Positions 58,719 through 64,000 of a stretch of DNA of 64,000 nt are shown here, one piece after another (the first letter of the stretch is position 1; the number at the start of each line of letters is the position of its first letter). The notes below the pieces were generated by a model. That model made no database searches. It had not been told where the DNA came from and saw only the letters and a program-made list of their open reading frames with translations. This stretch comes from Echinometra lucunter (lineage: Eukaryota > Echinodermata > Echinoidea > Camarodonta > Echinometridae). The position numbers were made by a program, and so were the translations under genes. The stretch covers positions 10,230,117 through 10,294,116 of the forward strand of contig CM057153.1 in the NCBI GenBank assembly GCA_029962745.1. Reading direction: 5' to 3'.

Positions 58719-60630
58719 GGTGATCCTTGCATTAAGCCTACGGGAATAGGAGAATTTAGTAGCCAATGGGTTAACCAGTAAAACACCTTGAGTGAACTTA
58801 TCATTAAGTGTTTACGATGTTAACATCATCTATCCAATCATCTTTTCTGTGCATGTGTATTCCCGAAGAGGACTCGAAACCGAGAGATATGAATTCCAGT
58901 ATCAACTCTCTAGCAGCATAGTGTTTTACATCTTATGAATAAATATTTCCCTTATAAAAATTTCTTTATGATGTAATCACTTATTGTTTGTGTTTATATA
59001 TCTTGCTGTTGTTTTTTTTTTCTTTTGAAAAAAAAAATCTCTTTTTTGGTATTATAATTTCTAAAATGTTTGTTTCATAATTGTATTACGATGTTGTGGC
59101 TCCAAAGTAAATTCATTGGATGAAGTTGTGACTTTAATACTGTTTTAATGTTAATACTTCCATTATATTATACAACTGTATGTTGTACGTGCAAACTCAT
59201 TATCTCTCACAGTATTCCTTCGCGGACAGGGTTAAAGGTTTTAATTGTTTCGATTAACAGATTTCATTTACTTATGTGCAAAAATGCCCAATTTGGATTG
59301 TCTTGAGGCCAACCAAATGCAATACAAGTATGTTTCAATATTCAAGAGAATTCTCAAACATCACCTAATTTTCCCTTTCCTTTTAGACAGGTAGCCTTCC
59401 TATCGAAAGGGTTTCCTTAGGAGGCATGATATTCTTATTTCCTAGTATTCCAAGTCTCAAGACTAAGAAGAGATCAATTTTAAAGACTCATGTATACCAT
59501 GTTATGTGTAAATTTTGAAAAGAGTTTAGCTTCATTTATCTTTTACAGTAGACAGAAGCACTCATATTTAAAGTTTCATCATGTTATCACTGATGGAGTT
59601 AATGATATCTAATTAACTAATAAAAAAAATGCATATTAAACAAAAATTATTGAATGAGTGTAAAGGTTAGCCAGAATTGGAGTTATATTTATTGAGAGAT
59701 GAAAAGGGGGTGAAAGGGAATTATCTATTTACACAAAGTGAATGAGATAAAATAATCTGCTTTTGTATGTTACAGTATTCATGACAAAAAGAGTGGTAAA
59801 ATACAGACAGTGTATAATGTTCATAATGAAGTAAAGGGAAAAATACATGTATGCCAGACTGCCAATGAAAATTACCATGCTTATTTCTGTTTTATCTCTT
59901 TAATCATGGAGGTATGCTGTTAAAAATTGATTTAATTACAAACAAAAGAAATATTAAAAAGTCAAAGAGAATGAAAAACTATAAAGTAGTAAATATCACA
60001 ATGATATCGGAACAGAATATGATGCTTTTCATGTGGACAACTTCTACAAAGCTGTTATCTACACTCTGCTGTGCACATATTTGATAAGAGTTACTGATGT
60101 TTGCAAACAAATTCTAATTCACAATCACATACATGTAGCTATGCAACCTTGGCAATAGGGATAATTTTGTCCCCTTTTTGCATTTTTATTCCTTTCTAAG
60201 AATGTGAAGGCTTTGGTGCCCTCCATGAATATATGTATACTTTGTCATCTAACATACCAGTACCTGTAGAAAGTAATTTGACAAATGATCTGATGTGAGA
60301 GCAAATAAAAGCATGTGTGCTTTGAAATAAAAGTTCTGACATTATGTACTTTTTATCTGTGAAACTAGTTGTTCATGATATAATGAAATAACTCATGACC
60401 TGCTGTCATCAATTTGAATTGAAAAACCTATTGATAAACTCTCAAGGAGAATCCTAGACAGCATTTTGAAACAGAAAATATAATAGAGTTTTGTAGAGTT
60501 GAGATGGGGGTCGAATATACAGTTGCAGGATATTGGACAAAATATTGATTTTTCCAGATGTAAAGTTTTAAAGAATTTTTATTCTTCAACAGTGATCATT
60601 ACATAATGATGTTCAGCCGTGTGTGTGATA
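58719..60630. other. intergenic, nothing recognised
   Basis: AT-rich sequence. The block GCATTAAGCCTACGGGAATAGG (58733 onward) resembles ATTAAGCCTATGAGAATAAG at 53422 in DNA2 intron 21, which suggests a minor dispersed repeat. No exon-like frame was found. Confidence 0.4.
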
Positions 60631-61044
60631 TTAACCCATTCGTGACAGGAATTATTTAAGGCCTAATTTGATCAGCTTTTATTCTTCAAATTGGCAACAC
60701 CAACATTTTTATTTTATTGCTACATTTTTCTTATAAAACGTCATGTATCTGAAATGAATATAAATTGACAAATTATGATGAATAGTCAAAAAGTTGCCAA
60801 TTTGCAGGGGAAAATGGTGATTTTAAACTTTCTATCACATTGCCAATTTAAGGATTTTAATGCTTATTTTCCTTTTAAAAATTTTCAGCATCAAACAACG
60901 AATATTGACGCAACCAAAATGGGCACAGTTTGTGTAGAATTTTTTGCTCTTTCTGCTCATGTATTTGGTATGATTTTTAGGGCTTTGCATCAAAAGATAT
61001 TAGGCCAAACCACAAAATGTGGACCTCTGTCACGAATGGCTTAA
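60631..61044. mobile_element. TTAA-flanked piggyBac-like MITE, copy 2
   Basis: Reverse-oriented copy of 7847-8263: TTAACCCATTCGTGACAGGA at one end, CTGTCACGAATGGCTTAA at the other. An open frame across it is shared with copy 1 and is an accident of the repeat. Confidence 0.75.
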
Positions 61045-61200
61045 AGGTACCAGATATTGTACATTTTTATTTAAACCATTATAATTAAACCATTATACTG
61101 TATATCTAGTAATCTGAAAGGCATTGAGAGAATATATACTTGAAATCCAGCATAACCAATTCATTATTTAAATTCGTGATCCCCATGATCTATCTCGTAC

Positions 61201-61374
61201 CTGGCAGAGTGCACCATAAATTCAAGCGTGCTTTCAGCTCCCGTGATAACCGCTTGAGCACTGCCGATGCTGGGTACTTCGCAGTCAGAAGATATTGTTC
61301 AGGAGTTCCTTGTGGGCAGGGGTTTTCAACATCCGATGTATCATTTTGGTTGCATACAAGCGCATCGTTAAGTC
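61201..61374 (-). CDS. probable internal exon of an unidentified gene
   Basis: On the minus strand, a CATTGCAG acceptor is followed by 174 bp that stay open in one frame and end at CCAG/GTACGA. Both edges are phase 1, the usual arrangement for exons of extracellular proteins. It encodes 57 full codons: LNDALVCNQNDTSDVENPC.., then GTPEQYLLTAKYPASAVLKR and LSRELKARLNLWCTLPG. There are three Cys and one N-glycosylation sequon (NDT). There is no recognised family, and no partner exons were found on this strand, so they may lie outside the window or be missed. The plus strand is also open here, which lowers confidence. Confidence 0.45.
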
Positions 61375-61797
61375 CTGCAATGATTCCAAAAATAATCAGG
61401 AAAAGCTAGGGAAAAGCCTCTTTTCTAAAGTCTTATATTCCAATTGCTGAAAATACTAAAATATATAATAACGTTTTGGGGAGTAAAAATTGTGAGATAC
61501 GTACTAGGCCATGGGCCGAGGCATGATTTAGGGCTTATTTTTTGAGTTCCGTGGTCCACATCTCAGTACCTAATTTTGTGCTAGTTATGTCCCAAAGAGG
61601 TATATGAAGCATGAATGCAATGTTCCCACGTCTGAATTTTGGGCGTTAAGGATTAACAGCCAAAAAACAAAGAACAAGTTAAATTTGGTTGCTAAGGACA
61701 TATTTTTCCCTAGCAACGGTGGTATTTATACCTGTATATCACCCAGAACAATGCTAGATGTGGTACACATGACACCAAACATACAATCCTTCCACAC

Positions 61798-61962
61798 ATG
61801 CATACACACACCCACACCCACACACACTCAAGTTATATATACATGTATACAGTATATGTATGTATTTCGTTGCTGATAACATTTTTCCTATGTTGAAAAT
61901 GTATCTGACCTTTGTGATTTATTAGATATGTGAATGACACAACGAAACACCCACAAACACAC

Positions 61963-62009
<47 letters not shown>

Positions 62010-62010
62010 A
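61798..62010. repeat. CA microsatellites
   Basis: CACACA runs at about 61800-61830 and 61965-62006. Confidence 0.9.
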
Positions 62011-62519
62011 ACAAACAAATAAATATTTTGAACACCTCCCCCCACTCTACTGCTATCCATGTATGTATTTCTCCAACAAGTTCTTAGCAAAGCAATTACA
62101 TACATGTCACCATATAAACTCTAATGATTCTCATCCCAAGAAATTAAATACCACTCATTCTTAATCAGTTATGTGGTGCTTTATTTGATTCATTGATTTA
62201 CACATTTTATATAGTCAAATTTGTTATTCTGAGTTTAGGCAGGGCCATGATGTCCACAAACTCCATTACATATTAGCGAGTCGTAACATATAATTATAAA
62301 AGGCAAACTTAATCAAAGATTTTATTTTATTTTCTTCTTTACCCAGGGCAACATAATCGATGGTACGACACTACTGGGCCCTGAAAATTTAGTGAAAATT
62401 AGTGGAAAGTAGTACTTATATTATTAACAGTCCTCAGCAGCAACAATAAGAGGCAAATATTGATAATAATGATGATGAAGATGATAAAGATAGCATTAGC
62501 ATTACTGCTACTACTGCAT

Positions 62520-62810
62520 GTAATCTAAAAAAGGATCTAGTCAGAGTTGACTAGATTGCCGGATCCCAGGGCTACACTATTCTAGTCAAAATTGACCACA
62601 ACTCTAGTAAAGTTAACTTAAGTCCTCACGCGAATCAAAACTTTTACTAGAATTCTGGTCATTTCCACTGTTAAATTAATGTTTGAGCCAGTGTGATCCT
62701 ATGTTGTAGTCAAATATCGCGTTATATTTCTGGTTATTTTTCCTAGTATTGAGTCAATTTCTACTAACAGAACAGTACTAGTCAGTCAAATTCGACTAGA
62801 TTTGTTTTCA
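62520..62810. repeat. cluster of CTAGTCAA/TTGACTAG words
   Basis: Begins with the perfect palindrome ATCTAGTCA-GAGT-TGACTAGAT and repeats related words (CTAGTCAAAATTGAC, TAGTCAAAT, GTCAAATTCGACTAGAT) through about 290 bp. Probably a degraded inverted-repeat element. Confidence 0.5.
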
Positions 62811-62963
62811 GAATGAGAAAAAAATAATAATAACAAAAAGAGTAAAAAGGAATACTTGTCTGATGATGATGATGATGATGACGATAGGACGATAACTTAT
62901 CACAATGATGATGATGATAATATCTTACGACTATTCGCTGACATAAGGAGGATACGGAGAAGA

Positions 62964-63000
62964 ATGGCGACAGCATTATTTTTCATGTTCATATGCTGGG
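62964..63000 (+). CDS. weak candidate signal-peptide first exon
   Basis: ATG with A at -3 and G at +4, encoding MATALFFMFICW, then a GGG/GTTAGT possible donor in phase 1, where signal-peptide exons often end. The hydrophobic run suits a secretory leader. The stretch is short and could be chance, and any partner exon would lie beyond 63000. Confidence 0.22.
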
Positions 63001-64000
63001 GTTAGTTGGATCGGTATAAATAAAAATAAACAAAAAAAATTAAAGAAAACTCAACCTATGAGAGGTATCCTGACGCGAAACTAGATGTTAGACCGATATC
63101 CTTTCTGTCCTCGGTATTATCAAGTAAAAAAAAAACAATCTTCACATCATTTCACCCATCACGATGGTATAGCCGACTTTATAGATGAAACAAAAGGTAT
63201 TAAGCTGGGGTAACACTGGTGGGATATTTCTGGGTATTTGGGTGTGTTTCCTCCTGAAATCACAACGGTGATAAGAAGTATAGTGGTTCAAGACACGCAC
63301 GAGAAATGACTAATTTATTAAAAACTGCGCACTTATGGTAACAATAGAATAGTCACGTAAGTTACCGTTCCTCACTGACCGTTGGCTAGGGAATTCATAT
63401 TTCATTTTGATCAAATTGGTCGTGATGTCCACTCTTCATGATCAGCCCTCGACGCAGGTTTCGATCGTGAGTTGTTGAAGGTCGATGATTCTTCGGAACC
63501 GAGGCACCGTAAACAGATATGACTGAAACACATATATAAACATGGTAAAGACATACGGCACGCACGCACACCCTCATGGGGCGTGCACACACGCAACACC
63601 CACGGCTCCCCATTCAGCTACACTGTTATGTTTTTTCAAAGCCAAAGAACAAAGTAGATTTAATGTTTTGCGTATTATCGCCCAATTTGAATATTTTGAA
63701 CAATCGTGGTAACTTAGTGGTTTAAGTCATGTACCAAGTCTAAACCTTCTTTGTCAAAAGACATGCCAAATAAAATTCAGAGTTACTTGTTAATGAAACA
63801 TGTATATCCACAGATCTTTCAAATCTTTAAAGGAATCTTTGTACATTTCGGAAGAAAAAATATCATACTGAAATAAATAGAGATGCTTTATGAATAGCTC
63901 ATGCTTCCTCTTTTTAAAAAAATGCTTCCCTCATCACACCAAGCACTGTTGGTATATAATTATATTGGTAGTAATGACATAGCTTTCATGGTCACAAACC
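63001..64000. other. intergenic, nothing firm
   Basis: A 43-codon minus-strand stretch between a TTTCAG at about 63526 and TGA at 63397 is open and has CpG-containing codons, but no partner supports it. The remainder is AT-rich without recognised features. Confidence 0.3.

Noticed and set aside
63397..63526. Minus-strand terminal exon after TTTCAG
   Set aside because: Open for 43 codons to TGA but with no partner exon or recognisable protein features. Kept only as a note in the region entry.

Overview
The window is animal nuclear DNA: one large multi-exon gene with GT-AG introns sits among dense microsatellites and short inverted-repeat transposons. The style of the repeats suggests a marine invertebrate, most likely an echinoderm such as a sea urchin. 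That is inference, since nothing here fixes the species. A run of exactly 500 N (43501-44000) is an assembly gap.

The main content is DNA2, the ATP-dependent replication helicase/nuclease, on the + strand from about 30362 to 57055. I traced 26 coding exons, and every visible junction keeps phase. Exons 1-5 encode a long, probably disordered N-terminal region of about 700 residues with a PCNA-binding box, a SUMO-interaction-like motif and repeated VIP(D/P/S) motifs. Exons 6-13 encode the start of the nuclease domain. The gap removes the remaining catalytic part of the nuclease. Exons 14-26 encode the end of the iron-sulfur module, the beta-barrel and linker region and the whole superfamily 1 helicase, with all motifs readable.

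The most unusual feature is that pieces of DNA2 exons have been copied in tandem into its own introns at three places: a partial copy of exon 12 at 41.0 kb, a decaying series of exon 17 tails with splice donors at 47.5-49.0 kb, and two broken copies of the Walker B exon at 52.5-53.4 kb, one unit of which was later interrupted by a transposon. There is also a possible intronic polyadenylation site after exon 5 that would give a protein with the PCNA box but no enzyme domains.

The 30 kb upstream of DNA2 hold almost no genes. They contain hAT-like elements with perfect 8-bp target duplications (15022-16603; 19747-19984 and its duplicate 20625-20883), TTAA-flanked piggyBac-like MITEs, hairpin MITEs, a reverse-transcriptase relic (12448-12762), tandemly repeated blocks of 0.3-0.9 kb (12.8-14.8, 16.7-18.3 and 19-24 kb), and an element with opposed 15-16 bp minisatellites (25.1-26.3 kb). 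One open reading frame on the minus strand (2114-2731) looks like a real exon. Downstream of DNA2 are repeats, one probable minus-strand internal exon (61201-61374) and a weak candidate signal-peptide exon on the + strand (62964-63000).
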